The notes: generated by a model not told the origin, from the letters alone. Counted from the stretch's first letter, positions 45,045-54,020 are shown. The stretch: 64,000 bases of DNA from Escherichia coli (GCF_036503815.1 NZ_AP027766.1:4292-68291), one strand, 5' to 3'. Translations and numbers: made by a program.

Positions 45045-46094
45045 ATGGACGATAAACTGACTGATACCCCGTCAGAGGGCAACGTCGCGCTGTCACACCT
45101 GCGCGATCTGTTGTTCGGGGACTACCTGAGCCGGGAGGGGCTGACGGAAATTGCCATCAACCGCCCCGGAGAGCTGCACACAAAAATCAACGGGGCGTGG
45201 GAAATGCACGCCTCGCCGGTCACGCTGCGCCAGTGCTCGTCCTTTGCCAGGGCGCTGGCCGTGTGGAACAACGACACCATTGATGAAACGTCGCCTATCC
45301 TCTCGGCCACGCTCCCTACAGGAGAACGCTGCCAGATAGTGGTGCCCCCGGCCTGTGAGCGTAACACCATCTCAATCACCCTGCGTAAGCCGGACTACTT
45401 CCAGCGCACCCATCAGTCGTATATCGATGCCGGGTTTTATGACCGGGTGCAGGGTACAGAAAAGGTGGAATCAAAAGACGGGGAGCTGAGCCGCATATAC
45501 CTGTCCGGGAATATCCCGCTTTTTATGGAAAAGTGCGTGGAGTACGGCAAAACGCTCTTTGTGGTGGGGGAAACAGGCTCTGGGAAAACCACCTACATGA
45601 AGATGCTGCTGCACTACATTCCCGAGACGCTGCGCCTTATCACCATCGAGGACAACCCGGAGCTGAAGTTTTACAGCCAGAAAAACTACGTTCATCTGTT
45701 CTACCCGGCGGACGCCGGAGAGGGCGCAATAGTCACCTCTGATCGCCTGGTGCGCGCGATTTACCGTATGAACCCCGACCGCCCCCTGCTCGCCGAGGTG
45801 CGTGGCCGCGAGGCGTGGGACGCACTCAAGCTGATTGAGTCCGGGCACGAGGGGTTTATGTCCTCCCTGCACGCGGGCAGCCCGCGCGAGTGTATCTCCG
45901 GGCTGATTGACCGCTGCTACGAGCATCCGGCGTGCCGGGGCATGCCGGTTGACGTGCTGCTGCGCAAGGTACTGCACTGCGTCGACGTCATTGTGAGCGT
46001 GGACGTTCACGGCAACGTGCGCCGCATGAGCGACGTCTATTTTAAACCCCTGCACATGCAGGCTATGAAGGAGAGTTTCAATGATGCTGCCTAA
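45045..46094 (+). CDS. virB11: VirB11-like traffic ATPase
   Basis: 349 residues. The N-terminal domain is followed by Walker A VVGETGSGKTT (about 174-184), an Asp box ITIEDNPELKFYSQKNYVHL, Walker B LLAEVRGREAWDALKLIESG and the His box GFMSSLHAGSP. The hexameric cytoplasmic ATPase switches the channel between pilus assembly and DNA transfer. Three bases separate it from virB10. Its end overlaps the following lipoprotein gene by 14 bp. Confidence 0.93.
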   Translation: MDDKLTDTPSEGNVALSHLRDLLFGDYLSREGLTEIAINRPGELHTKINGAWEMHASPVTLRQCSSFARALAVWNNDTIDETSPILSATLPTGERCQIVVPPACERNTISITLRKPDYFQRTHQSYIDAGFYDRVQGTEKVESKDGELSRIYLSGNIPLFMEKCVEYGKTLFVVGETGSGKTTYMKMLLHYIPETLRLITIEDNPELKFYSQKNYVHLFYPADAGEGAIVTSDRLVRAIYRMNPDRPLLAEVRGREAWDALKLIESGHEGFMSSLHAGSPRECISGLIDRCYEHPACRGMPVDVLLRKVLHCVDVIVSVDVHGNVRRMSDVYFKPLHMQAMKESFNDAA

Positions 46095-46482
46095 ACTGAC
46101 CGGCCTGACGGCGATCGTCGTCCTCCTGGCGGGCTGTTCTTCGCCACCGGAGCCTGCGGCCGTTGACTGGTCACAACCGGCGCAGCCGGTAACGACCACC
46201 CGGCCGGTATGGGAACCCAACCGTCTTATCGTGGCCTCGCCGGTGACGGAAGGGCACTGGTCGCAGGTGCTTACGCGTTTTGAACCCGGCGGGATTTACC
46301 CGGCCGCACAGTGGTACGCGGTTGCGCACGCCTCGCGCGCGGTAGTAAATGCCCCGGACGGCCAGCGCTTCTTTGCGGCCAAAACCTGGCTCCGCGAGGG
46401 CGGCTACAAGGGTGTGGTGGAGTTTCGCCCCCGCTCCGGCTGCCTGACCTGCGACACCTCAGAAATCGTCTTCTACCGATAA
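46081..46482 (+). CDS. Cag12-like/conjugal transfer lipoprotein
   Basis: 133 residues: lipobox LLAGC (MMLPKLTGLTAIVVLLAGCS, Cys about 19), then a compact domain (FEPGGIYPAAQWYAVAHASR; LREGGYKGVVEFRPRSGCLT). The family resembles the Cag12 proteins that accompany some type IV systems, probably at the outer membrane. A disulfide is possible within SGCLTCDTS. Overlaps virB11, so part of the operon; followed by a strong hairpin. Confidence 0.7.
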   Translation: MMLPKLTGLTAIVVLLAGCSSPPEPAAVDWSQPAQPVTTTRPVWEPNRLIVASPVTEGHWSQVLTRFEPGGIYPAAQWYAVAHASRAVVNAPDGQRFFAAKTWLREGGYKGVVEFRPRSGCLTCDTSEIVFYR

Positions 46483-46523
46483 CGTCGGTGACGGTCTGAG
46501 TCCTTCAGACCGTCACCGACGTT
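46481..46523 (+). terminator. Perfect 19-bp inverted repeat after the virB operon
   Basis: Arms AACGTCGGTGACGGTCTGA and TCAGACCGTCACCGACGTT with a 5-nt loop start at the stop codon of the lipoprotein gene. There is no T run after it, so it is more likely an attenuator, RNA-stabilising or processing hairpin separating virB11 from the trbM group than a classical terminator. Confidence 0.6.
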
Positions 46524-46572
46524 GAACAACCAACGGGCGTTAGCGCCCTGCTTCCCTTCAGAGGAAATCATC

Positions 46573-46890
46573 ATGAAACACACCGTAATCACGGCGGCGC
46601 TGCTGTGCGCCCTTACTTCTCCGGCGTTCGCCGCCGATGGCCAGAATGCCGACCCGAATGACCCGTGCGCGATGGTGCTGTGCCTGGCCGGAAAGCTCGA
46701 CGGCAGCAGTCCCGCCGAGTGTGACCCGATGTACAAAAATTTCATGAGCATCAAAAAGAAAAAAAAGGGGTCGTTTTTACCCGATCACACCGCCGCAGCG
46801 CGGCAGAAAAAACTGAGCGCCTGCCCGTCCGCTGACAGCGCCATTGTCGGCAAGATCATCTCGAAATTTGGCCGTATGAACGGTTGGTAA
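46573..46890 (+). CDS. trbM: TrbM-like conjugal transfer protein
   Basis: 105 residues from MKHTVITAALLCALTSPAFA (signal peptide; GAGGAAATC upstream fixes this start, the longer frame begins in the hairpin). The mature part DPCAMVLCLAGKLDGSSPAE CDPMYKNF and a KKKKKG stretch match TrbM. Four Cys probably form disulfides in the periplasm. TrbM has no defined role but accompanies conjugation genes. Confidence 0.82.
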   Translation: MKHTVITAALLCALTSPAFAADGQNADPNDPCAMVLCLAGKLDGSSPAECDPMYKNFMSIKKKKKGSFLPDHTAAARQKKLSACPSADSAIVGKIISKFGRMNGW

Positions 46891-46916
46891 AACGGCAGCC
46901 GTAAAGGAGACACCAC

Positions 46917-47252
46917 GTGATTAATCAAACCGTTTCTATTAATAACTTTTCCGGGCTGCTGAAAGATGAGGAGCTTCCTGCAGGTGATTTGCAGACGGTG
47001 CTGCTCGTTTTGTCGGAAATCAGCCAGAAACAGGATCATTTTCAGGCCAACACGTCCGAACTCGTCCAGCTCGCCGCGCAGCACTCGCCGACCTTCCAGG
47101 CATTACCAGCAGAACGTCAGTCGTTCTTCCGCTCCGTGCTCAGTATGCCGGTCTTCTTTTACACCGTTCCGCTGAGCGACGACGAGGCGGCGGAATGGGA
47201 AAAACTCAACGATAAGGATGCACTCCAATGGCAACAAAAACCGGATTTATAG
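46917..47252 (+). CDS. Hypothetical transfer-module protein, 111 residues
   Basis: GTG start (AAAGGAGACACCAC upstream). Soluble, acidic and helical (LLVLSEISQKQDHFQANTSE; SVLSMPVFFYTVPLSDDEAA). No recognised domain. It lies between trbM and topB, overlaps the next small gene by 25 bp and has coding character like its neighbours. Possibly an accessory of DNA processing; unproven. Confidence 0.6.
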   Translation: MINQTVSINNFSGLLKDEELPAGDLQTVLLVLSEISQKQDHFQANTSELVQLAAQHSPTFQALPAERQSFFRSVLSMPVFFYTVPLSDDEAAEWEKLNDKDALQWQQKPDL

Positions 47253-47536
47253 CCCCGCCGTGGCCGCATGTGCGTGGTGATTCCGTTAGTGCCGCGAGCC
47301 TGATTTCTCGCATCGAGAAAGAAGCGCATCGCGGCTGCGGCCTGCATTACGAAATCTACCAATATCGCGCCCTGTGCGAATTGCACGATGTTCTGACCAG
47401 TCTCAGCGTCCGTGATGCTGAGACGTTCATGACAGTAGCGGCGGATCATGGCTTTAGTCTGTCTGATAACGACTTTCAGGAAAGTCGAATGATGTACTTC
47501 GAAACGATGGATGAAATCAGGAGAGATCAAGAATGA
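47228..47536 (+). CDS. Hypothetical transfer-module protein, 102 residues
   Basis: Starts MATKTGFIAPPWPHVRGDSV within the previous gene and overlaps the topoisomerase start (ATGA) by 4 bp, so it is translationally coupled on both sides. Helical (ASLISRIEKEAHRGCGLHYE; LCELHDVLTSLSVRDAETFM). No domain recognised. Always being packed against topB would suggest a partner in DNA processing. Confidence 0.6.
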   Translation: MATKTGFIAPPWPHVRGDSVSAASLISRIEKEAHRGCGLHYEIYQYRALCELHDVLTSLSVRDAETFMTVAADHGFSLSDNDFQESRMMYFETMDEIRRDQE

Positions 47537-49734
47537 GACTGTGGATTGCAGAAAAACCCGCAGTCGCGAGCGATATCGCGAAAGCGCTGGGCGGCAACTT
47601 CACCCGGCACGACGGCTATGCCGAATCGGCGACCGATATCGTGAGCTACTGCGTCGGCCACGTGCTGGAAATGGTGCCCCCGGAGACGATCAACCCGGCC
47701 TACGCCACCTGGTCGCTCGACACCCTGCCGCTGAAGCTGTACCCGGTACAGCTTCAGCCAAAAGCGAGCGTGGCAAAGCAGGCTAATACCCTGGTGAAGC
47801 TGATTCGGCGCCCGGATATCAAAATGGTTGTCCACTGCGGCGACCCGGACGACGAGGGGCAGCTCCTGGTTGACGAGGTGCTGGAGTTCGCCGGAAACAC
47901 CGCGCCGGTGAAACGGGCGCTTATTAACGACAACACCGCGCCAGCGGTGAAAAAAGCCATCAACTCCCTGCGCGATAACAGCGATTTTCGTGGGATGTAC
48001 CTGAAAGCCCTGATGCGCAGCGCAGGAGACGCGATTTTTGGCTTCAGTATGAGCCGCTGTTACACCCTCAAAGCCCGCGATAAGGGCTATAAGGGCACGA
48101 TTTCGGTTGGCCGCGTCCAGACGCCGGTGCTGGGAATGATTGTGCGCCGGTGGCGCGACAATCAGGCGCACAGCGAGGCGTTTTACTACCAGCTCGCAGG
48201 GCAGTTTATCAGCGGTACGGACGTTGTCTGCGCCCGCTGGCAGACGTCCGAATACGCGCCGGTGGACGATAAAAAGCGGCTGACGGATAAGGCCTGGGGG
48301 GAAGGACTCGCGAGGGCTCTGGCCGGAAAACCGGCCAGCGTGCTCGCGGCCGCCACCGACCGGGGAAAAACCACGGCCGCACCGCTGCCGTTTAACCTGC
48401 TGCGCCTCCAGGTGTATATGAACCGCAGGCACAAACTGACCGCGCAGCAGACGCTCGATATCACGCAGAAGCTCAAGGACAGTAAATACATTACCTACAA
48501 CCGCTCTGACTGTTCTTATCTGTCCGATGAACAATTCAACGACGCGCCACAGGTGGTGGCGGCCTTAAAAACGCTCGACGTTTTTAACGGCCTTACCACC
48601 GACACGGCGCAAAAAAGTGCGGCGTTTGACAGTAAAAAAGTCACCGCCCACACCGCCATTATCCCGACGACGAACATGCCGGATTTAAGCCGCCTTACCG
48701 ACAAGGAAAAGGCGGTTTATCTCACCATCGCGCAGTTTTATCTCGCGCAGTTCGTGGCGAAAAAGCGCTATGACGAGTCGATCGCGGAGATTAAATGCGG
48801 TGACGAGATGTTTAAAGTCTCGGCGCGTAAAATCACCGATGCGGGTTTTACGACGTTCCTGAACGACGCGGAAGAAGACGACGAGGAGGACGAAAACAGC
48901 ACCTCGTTTGAGGCCATCAGCCGCCTGCAAACCGGGGCGACATTAACCTGCCGCGAGGTGGTGATTTCGGAGAAAAAAACTAAACCGCTGCCGCTGTTTA
49001 CCGAGGCGACCCTGCTCGCTGCCCTCGTTCGCGTGGCCGATTTTGTCGCCGATCCGCGCATTAAAAAATTGCTCAAGGAGAAGGATAAAGACAAAAAAGA
49101 TGAACACGGCGGCATCGGCACACCGGCGACCCGCGCGGCTATTATTGAGACGCTGAAAACCCGCGATTACATCACCGTGGAAAAGGGCAAATTTATCCCA
49201 ACTGCCGCCGGGCTGGCGTTAATTGATGCCCTGCCCGACTCGGTGACGCAGCCGGATATGACCGCCGTATGGGCTGAAAAACAGGCGGCGGTTGAAACCG
49301 GCGAAATGACCATCGAGCGCTTTATTGATGGTCTTTACGCGGAAGTTTCCCGCCTGGTTGAGAGCGCCGATATTGCCATCAGCGCGACGGAAAAACATCC
49401 CGTTAAAACGGCGCTTAACCGCCTCGCGGTTAAATGTCCGTCGTGCGGTTCTGAGCTGGTTATGACGCCGAAAACCTGCGCCTGTACGGGCTGTCAGTTC
49501 AAAATATGGCTGGAAGTGCGCGGCAAAAAGCTGACGGAAAAACAGGCCGAGAAGTTAATCGGCAAGGGCAAAACCGACGTTATTAAAGGTTTTAAATCGA
49601 AGAAAAACGACGACACCTATTCGATGATCGTCACGCTGAAAAACGCGCAAACCGGGGAACTCGGTTTTGAATATCCACCACGCGATCCGCTGAAAGGATT
49701 GAACGTATCTATGCCGAAGGAGCTGAAATTATGA
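47533..49734 (+). CDS. topB: DNA topoisomerase III (plasmid TraE/TopB type)
   Basis: 733 residues: TOPRIM domain at the start (LWIAEKPAVASDIAKALGGN; HCGDPDDEGQLLVDEVL with the acidic triad). The active-site Tyr322 lies in YITYNRSDCSYLS; GVGTPATRAAIIET-like text appears as GIGTPATRAAIIETLKTRDY. A C-terminal zinc-ribbon (CPSCGSELVMTPKTCACTGC) follows. Type IA enzymes relax and decatenate DNA; in RP4 and this family they serve conjugative replication. It overlaps the following H-NS-like gene by 4 bp. Confidence 0.92.
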   Translation: MRLWIAEKPAVASDIAKALGGNFTRHDGYAESATDIVSYCVGHVLEMVPPETINPAYATWSLDTLPLKLYPVQLQPKASVAKQANTLVKLIRRPDIKMVVHCGDPDDEGQLLVDEVLEFAGNTAPVKRALINDNTAPAVKKAINSLRDNSDFRGMYLKALMRSAGDAIFGFSMSRCYTLKARDKGYKGTISVGRVQTPVLGMIVRRWRDNQAHSEAFYYQLAGQFISGTDVVCARWQTSEYAPVDDKKRLTDKAWGEGLARALAGKPASVLAAATDRGKTTAAPLPFNLLRLQVYMNRRHKLTAQQTLDITQKLKDSKYITYNRSDCSYLSDEQFNDAPQVVAALKTLDVFNGLTTDTAQKSAAFDSKKVTAHTAIIPTTNMPDLSRLTDKEKAVYLTIAQFYLAQFVAKKRYDESIAEIKCGDEMFKVSARKITDAGFTTFLNDAEEDDEEDENSTSFEAISRLQTGATLTCREVVISEKKTKPLPLFTEATLLAALVRVADFVADPRIKKLLKEKDKDKKDEHGGIGTPATRAAIIETLKTRDYITVEKGKFIPTAAGLALIDALPDSVTQPDMTAVWAEKQAAVETGEMTIERFIDGLYAEVSRLVESADIAISATEKHPVKTALNRLAVKCPSCGSELVMTPKTCACTGCQFKIWLEVRGKKLTEKQAEKLIGKGKTDVIKGFKSKKNDDTYSMIVTLKNAQTGELGFEYPPRDPLKGLNVSMPKELKL

Positions 49735-50123
49735 ACCGTATCCAGGACGAATTAACCTCAGAGCGCGCGCTGAAAAAGTTTTTACGTGAAAGTGATTTTG
49801 CCTTTCTGGAGATGCTGAGTGCACGTATTTCAGCAGCGCTTGATGAAAAACGCGCAGAGCATATCGAGCAGGAAAAGCTACGCCGACAGCGGGAAGAAAA
49901 GCGCAATGAATTGCTGGCGCTGATTGAATCGGAGGGCTTTTCACCGACAGAGCTGGTTAGTACAACTCCCGCCAAAAAGTCGGCAAAACGCAAAGCTAAA
50001 TATCAGTATTTTGAAAACGGCGTGCATAAAAAATGGTCAGGCGTCGGACGCGTGCCGGTTGTAATTCAGCAAGAACTTGACGCCGGAAAACCTCTTGAAT
50101 CCTTCCTTATTACCACCGACTAA
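49731..50123 (+). CDS. H-NS-like nucleoid-associated protein
   Basis: 130 residues: N-terminal helices for oligomerisation (about 1-75, LEMLSARISAALDEKRAEHI), linker, and a C-terminal DNA-binding domain (KYQYFENGVHKKWSGVGRVP, ELDAGKPLESFLI) equivalent to the H-NS AT-hook-like loop, here GVGR rather than QGR. Plasmid H-NS paralogues silence AT-rich plasmid genes and lower the fitness cost of transfer. The AT-rich operon at 31-35 kb and the divergent region before virB1 are likely targets. Coupled to topB. Confidence 0.85.
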   Translation: MNRIQDELTSERALKKFLRESDFAFLEMLSARISAALDEKRAEHIEQEKLRRQREEKRNELLALIESEGFSPTELVSTTPAKKSAKRKAKYQYFENGVHKKWSGVGRVPVVIQQELDAGKPLESFLITTD

Positions 50124-50831
50124 CAACGGCACAGGGTCGGTTTTGACCTGGCTTTTCGGGCTTCGAAGACTGGCGAGCATGGCGATTCAATTTTGAAAAA
50201 ATTGCTAATCGACAGGCCGCCTGAGTCTGCGAAGTGGCAGGAGGCGAGTAAATTCAATTTCGAAGAAATTGCTAATTTGCGTCGCCGATTCCACTTTTTG
50301 AGCGCTCACCCCAAGTGAGCCGAAAAAAGCCGGGGGGGGCCGAATAAATTTTGCCGCCCCAGCGAGCAAAAAGACGCGCCCACGCGTCGGTTTATTTGGG
50401 GGGCTTGCCCCCCACACCGTCGTGCCTAAGTCTCCGGCCAAAAGCCGGTAGCGTGGCGCGACCACCCCCTAAAAAGCCTAGTTTCCCTTTAATTCGTCTT
50501 GTGAGGAACGAACAAGGCGAAGAAAAGGGCTAAAACAGGCGTCTTTTAGGGGGTGGTCGCGCGTAGCGCGCGACGGTGTGGCCTCTTTTGACCTTGGGGG
50601 TTTTGGCCGGGCGTTCAGCCAGGACATTACCCCCATGCGACATGCAGTAAGGGCGTCCAGCCCGCGCGTAATGCCGCACGCCGTTAGATCGCGGGAGTGT
50701 ACCTCCTGCGATCATGGCCGCTTAGCGGCCACTTCTTTTGCAGCATGGAATCGGTCAGTCAGAACGATCACAACCTGTGACCGTTCTGACTGACCGATGG
50801 TGCTGACCGAATTTAAGTGAAGGAGAATATC
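50124..50831. other. oriT: Hairpin-rich intergenic region, candidate oriT
   Basis: 700 bp without genes, directly upstream of mobB. Inverted repeats: GGGGGGC TT GCCCCCC (50398-50413); an 11-bp outer pair (50412-50422 with 50571-50581); a 19-bp perfect pair (50456-50474 with 50544-50562); TGGCCGC TTA GCGGCCA (about 50714-50730); and a 22-bp pair with one mismatch and a 3-nt loop (50751-50797). Left of these, CAATTTTGAAAAAATTGCTA and CAATTTCGAAGAAATTGCTA (near 50190 and 50250) are near-identical copies. MOB_C systems have oriT next to mobB/mobC, which supports an oriT here. The nick site was not found by eye. Confidence 0.55.
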
Positions 50832-52739
50832 GTGATATTCGACAAACTGAATCATTTGCTGTCGCCGATAGCAAATGCCGTCCTGGCCTTTATCGCCTTT
50901 TTGCAGGCGCATCAACTGGCGTTAGCGCTGCTGTCCGGCGTCATGCTGCCTTTTATATTTTCTGCGAAACACGGCGGTCAGGAAAAGCCGACGTTTCTGC
51001 AAAGGATCTTAATTCTGCTTTCCATGATCTGTTTTGTTTTCGGCTCGATAGCGCCAGTGGCCGTCTGGTTTTTACAGCGCATTTATGGCCGGGAAGATAT
51101 CGCCAGTCCGCCGCTGCTTACCTGGACAATGGCGCTACTGTTTACCGTCGCCGGTTTTATTCTGCACGTGGTTTTACGGCGTTTGATCTCGCCTGAATTT
51201 GATAAGGTCAAATGCGGCATGGTGAAAAAAACCAGCATGGAGCGCGACCGCAGAACCGACGTTCGCCGGGTAAAAGAAATTTTACCCGTCACCACAGAAT
51301 ACGATCCGATGGATTACATCGATCTGAATAAGGGGATTTTTATCGGGCTGAGCCGCGAGGGTGAGCCGCAATATATTCCGTTAAAAGAATGGCAGACCCA
51401 GCACGCCGACATTATCGGCACCACTGGTGCCGGTAAAGGCGTCGTAACCGGTATTCTGCTTTATCAGAGCATCCTCGCCGACGAGGGCGTTTTTGTTCTC
51501 GACCCCAAAAACGACGAGTGGGCACCGCACCTGTATAAAAAAGCGTGCGCGGACGCCGGAAAACCCTTTGTGCTTATCGACCTGAATAAACAGGAATACC
51601 AGATGAACCTTATCGACGGTATCACCGCCGACCATCTGGAGGAATTATTCGTGGCCGGTTTCAGTCTGGCGGAAAAAGGCGAGGCGGCGGATTTTTACCG
51701 TATCGACGACCGCAAGGCGGCGAGAACGGCGGCGCAGTTCGTGAAGGATAATCCGGGCGCAACCGTGCGGGATATTTATAACGGCGATTATGTTCAGGGC
51801 ATTGGCGAGACGATTAAAGCCTTTCACGGTAAAACCGAGGAGCTGGCAATGCTCAACAGCATTAACGCGCCAGGCGGTTTTGCGCTGAAGGAGATTTTCG
51901 ACAAGGGCGGCTGCTGCTATATCATCGGTTCGATGCGTAACTCTAAAATCATTACCGCGCAGCGCATGATTTTAGTTCGCCTGTTCCAGCTCGCGGAATT
52001 GCGCGACCGCGTCGCGGGGAATATCCGCCCCATCGCCATCTTTAAGGACGAGGTGAAATATCACCTGTCCAAACCGGCGCTCGAAGGGTTAGGCGCGGCA
52101 CGCGATAAAGGCGTCCATATATTAATGGCGCACCAGTCAATTGCCGACCTGCGCGACTGTCCGGCGGATTTAAACGGCGACGCCGTGGTTGGGGCGGTTG
52201 TGGAAAACTGCAAGTTTAAGCTGGTATATAAACTTCAGGATCCAGACACCGCCGAATGGATTGCGCGCATGTCGGGCACGATTTTAGTCGATGATGAAAG
52301 CCGGAAAGTCACCACCACGGCGGTGCTGACAGAAAAAGTCGATAACGAGCGCATGCTTCGGCAGGCGGAAAGCTATTACATCGACAGCAATATGCTCCAG
52401 AACCTGCCGAAGTTCGTCAGCTATATCTTCAGCCAGAACGCGCTCGCGTTCCCGTCGTTAATCTCACCGCTCAAGGTTAAAAAAGCCCCACTGGAGCTGT
52501 TTACCCTGCCGCCGGTCGCAGTCGCTACGGTGGCAGAAGTTAAACCGGTGCTGGATCTGGATTTTGATAAAACGGCTCCGGCAGTTCCGGCACCTGACAT
52601 TATTCCGGTCAGCGCAACAACCACCAAAAAACCCTCAGCAACGCCAATACCCACTCCGCCGGTGCAACCTGACGAGGAGTGGCTGATGGCATCACAGCCC
52701 GCTCCAAATGACGAAATACATTCGTTGCTGGATTTATAA
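50832..52739 (+). CDS. mobB: MobB type IV coupling protein (VirD4/TraG family)
   Basis: 635 residues from GTG at 50832 with AAGGAG 7 nt upstream; the frame is open 5 codons further. There are three or four N-terminal transmembrane helices to about residue 115 (AFIAFLQAHQLALALLSGVM; LTWTMALLFTVAGFILHVVL). A VirD4-like ATPase follows, with Walker A GTTGAGKG (about 196-203) and Walker B-like VFVLDPKNDEWAP. The C-terminal tail is Pro/Thr-rich. It delivers the relaxosome to the VirB channel. Followed 15 bp later by the relaxase mobC, the gene pair known from CloDF13, ICEKp and pCRY. Confidence 0.9.
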   Translation: MIFDKLNHLLSPIANAVLAFIAFLQAHQLALALLSGVMLPFIFSAKHGGQEKPTFLQRILILLSMICFVFGSIAPVAVWFLQRIYGREDIASPPLLTWTMALLFTVAGFILHVVLRRLISPEFDKVKCGMVKKTSMERDRRTDVRRVKEILPVTTEYDPMDYIDLNKGIFIGLSREGEPQYIPLKEWQTQHADIIGTTGAGKGVVTGILLYQSILADEGVFVLDPKNDEWAPHLYKKACADAGKPFVLIDLNKQEYQMNLIDGITADHLEELFVAGFSLAEKGEAADFYRIDDRKAARTAAQFVKDNPGATVRDIYNGDYVQGIGETIKAFHGKTEELAMLNSINAPGGFALKEIFDKGGCCYIIGSMRNSKIITAQRMILVRLFQLAELRDRVAGNIRPIAIFKDEVKYHLSKPALEGLGAARDKGVHILMAHQSIADLRDCPADLNGDAVVGAVVENCKFKLVYKLQDPDTAEWIARMSGTILVDDESRKVTTTAVLTEKVDNERMLRQAESYYIDSNMLQNLPKFVSYIFSQNALAFPSLISPLKVKKAPLELFTLPPVAVATVAEVKPVLDLDFDKTAPAVPAPDIIPVSATTTKKPSATPIPTPPVQPDEEWLMASQPAPNDEIHSLLDL

Positions 52740-52753
52740 AATAAGGAGTTTCT

Positions 52754-53500
52754 ATGCTTATTTCGTCGTATCAGGAACGTTATGCACGCAGCACTGAAAA
52801 AATTCGCGTACTGCTGAATTTTCTCAAGGAGGAAACCTACAGCGATTTTCAAATCATAAAGCTGCTTTTTGATTTTAAATCTGACCGCCCTCTCTACCGG
52901 TTGTTGGAGAAGGTGGAGAAAATGGGGCTGATTCAGAAGCACGTGCATGAATCCCGCGCGTCGAGAATATCCCTGTGGGGCATTACCACCGACGGGCTGG
53001 CCGTTATCCTCACGGCGGACGACAACATAATGCCCGCCCGCTTTGAACCCTACCGCCTGACCGGCTGGTCACTCGACCATCACCTTGATAACCAGCTAGT
53101 GCGCCTTACGCTGGAGAAGAACGGCGCGACAGGGTGGATTAACGGCGACCGTTCAACGTTCCTCAGTCAGTACAGCGTCAAACACCGTCCCGACGGGCTT
53201 ATCAGCCTGCCGGACGGCAGGCTGATCGCCGTTGAAACCGAACGACGTATCAAAACAAAGGCGCGCTATCAGTCCATCATGGCGAGCCACCTGCTGGCTA
53301 TCAGCGATAAAAAATGGCGGTACGCGTTTTACGTCGCCCCGGACGAGGCGAAAAAGCGCGCCCTGAAGATTATTTTCGACAGCATCGCCAGCGTGATCGT
53401 GAAAAACCAGCATGTGCAACTGGAGGCAAAACACCGCGACGTTTTCCGCTTTTACACCCTCGATGAACTGAAAAACCTGGAGCTGGACAACTATGCGTAA
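52754..53500 (+). CDS. mobC: MobC relaxase, MOB_C family
   Basis: 248 residues. An N-terminal winged-helix-like part (IKLLFDFKSDRPLYRLLEKV; SLWGITTDGLAVILTADD) precedes a PD-(D/E)xK nuclease-like core. That core has Pro-Asp147 (KHRPDGLISLPDGRLIAVET), Glu161-x-Glu163 and Lys residues after it. MOB_C relaxases lack the HUH/3H motif and the catalytic Tyr of other relaxases, as this protein does. It nicks oriT and pilots DNA. No other relaxase is present in the window, so this is the transfer relaxase. Confidence 0.85.
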   Translation: MLISSYQERYARSTEKIRVLLNFLKEETYSDFQIIKLLFDFKSDRPLYRLLEKVEKMGLIQKHVHESRASRISLWGITTDGLAVILTADDNIMPARFEPYRLTGWSLDHHLDNQLVRLTLEKNGATGWINGDRSTFLSQYSVKHRPDGLISLPDGRLIAVETERRIKTKARYQSIMASHLLAISDKKWRYAFYVAPDEAKKRALKIIFDSIASVIVKNQHVQLEAKHRDVFRFYTLDELKNLELDNYA

Positions 53501-54020
53501 AACCACCCTTCTGGTGCTGGCCGCCGCCCTCTGCGTGCCCGCGTTCGCCACCGCCGCGCCCGTCCTGACGGCGGGTTTTTCGCCGTCTGACGGGCGCCCT
53601 GCTCTTGAAATCGTGCTCGGCGCCATAAACAACGCCAGGCAGAGCATTGACGTCGCGGCCTACAGCTTCACCAGTAAGCCGGTCGCGACGGCGCTCGCCG
53701 GTGCTAACCGGCGCGGCGTGGCCGTGCGCGTGGTGGCCGACGAAAAGGCGAACAGCGACCGCTACACCGCCGTGACGTATCTGATAAACCAGGGCGTGCC
53801 GGTGCACCTTAACGGCCGTTACGCCATCATGCACAACAAGTTTATGGTGATCGACGGCAAAAACGTCCAGACCGGGTCGTTTAACTACACGGCAAGCGCC
53901 GTTTCGCGCAACGCGGAAAACGTGCTGCTGATCGAGGATGCGCCGCAGCTGGCGGAGGCGTACCAGCGAGAATTTAACCGCCTGTGGGATGAGGGCATCC
54001 CGCTGAATGCCCTGTACTGA
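53493..54020 (+). CDS. nuc: Exported phospholipase D-family endonuclease (Nuc)
   Basis: 175 residues: signal peptide (LLVLAAALCVPAFATAAPVL), single HKD motif HNKFMVIDGKNVQTGSFN with His114, Lys116 and Asp121. One motif per chain means it acts as a dimer, as in Nuc of IncN plasmid pKM101. It degrades DNA in the periplasm. Overlaps mobC by 8 bp, last gene of the transfer operon, followed by a strong terminator. Confidence 0.92.
   Translation: MRKTTLLVLAAALCVPAFATAAPVLTAGFSPSDGRPALEIVLGAINNARQSIDVAAYSFTSKPVATALAGANRRGVAVRVVADEKANSDRYTAVTYLINQGVPVHLNGRYAIMHNKFMVIDGKNVQTGSFNYTASAVSRNAENVLLIEDAPQLAEAYQREFNRLWDEGIPLNALY

Noticed and set aside
45471..46220. Leftward 249-residue frame across virB11
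   Set aside because: Antisense to an unambiguous VirB11 with overlapping neighbours.
47527..48534. Leftward 335-residue frame across topB
   Set aside because: Antisense shadow of topoisomerase III; no start signal and no domain.
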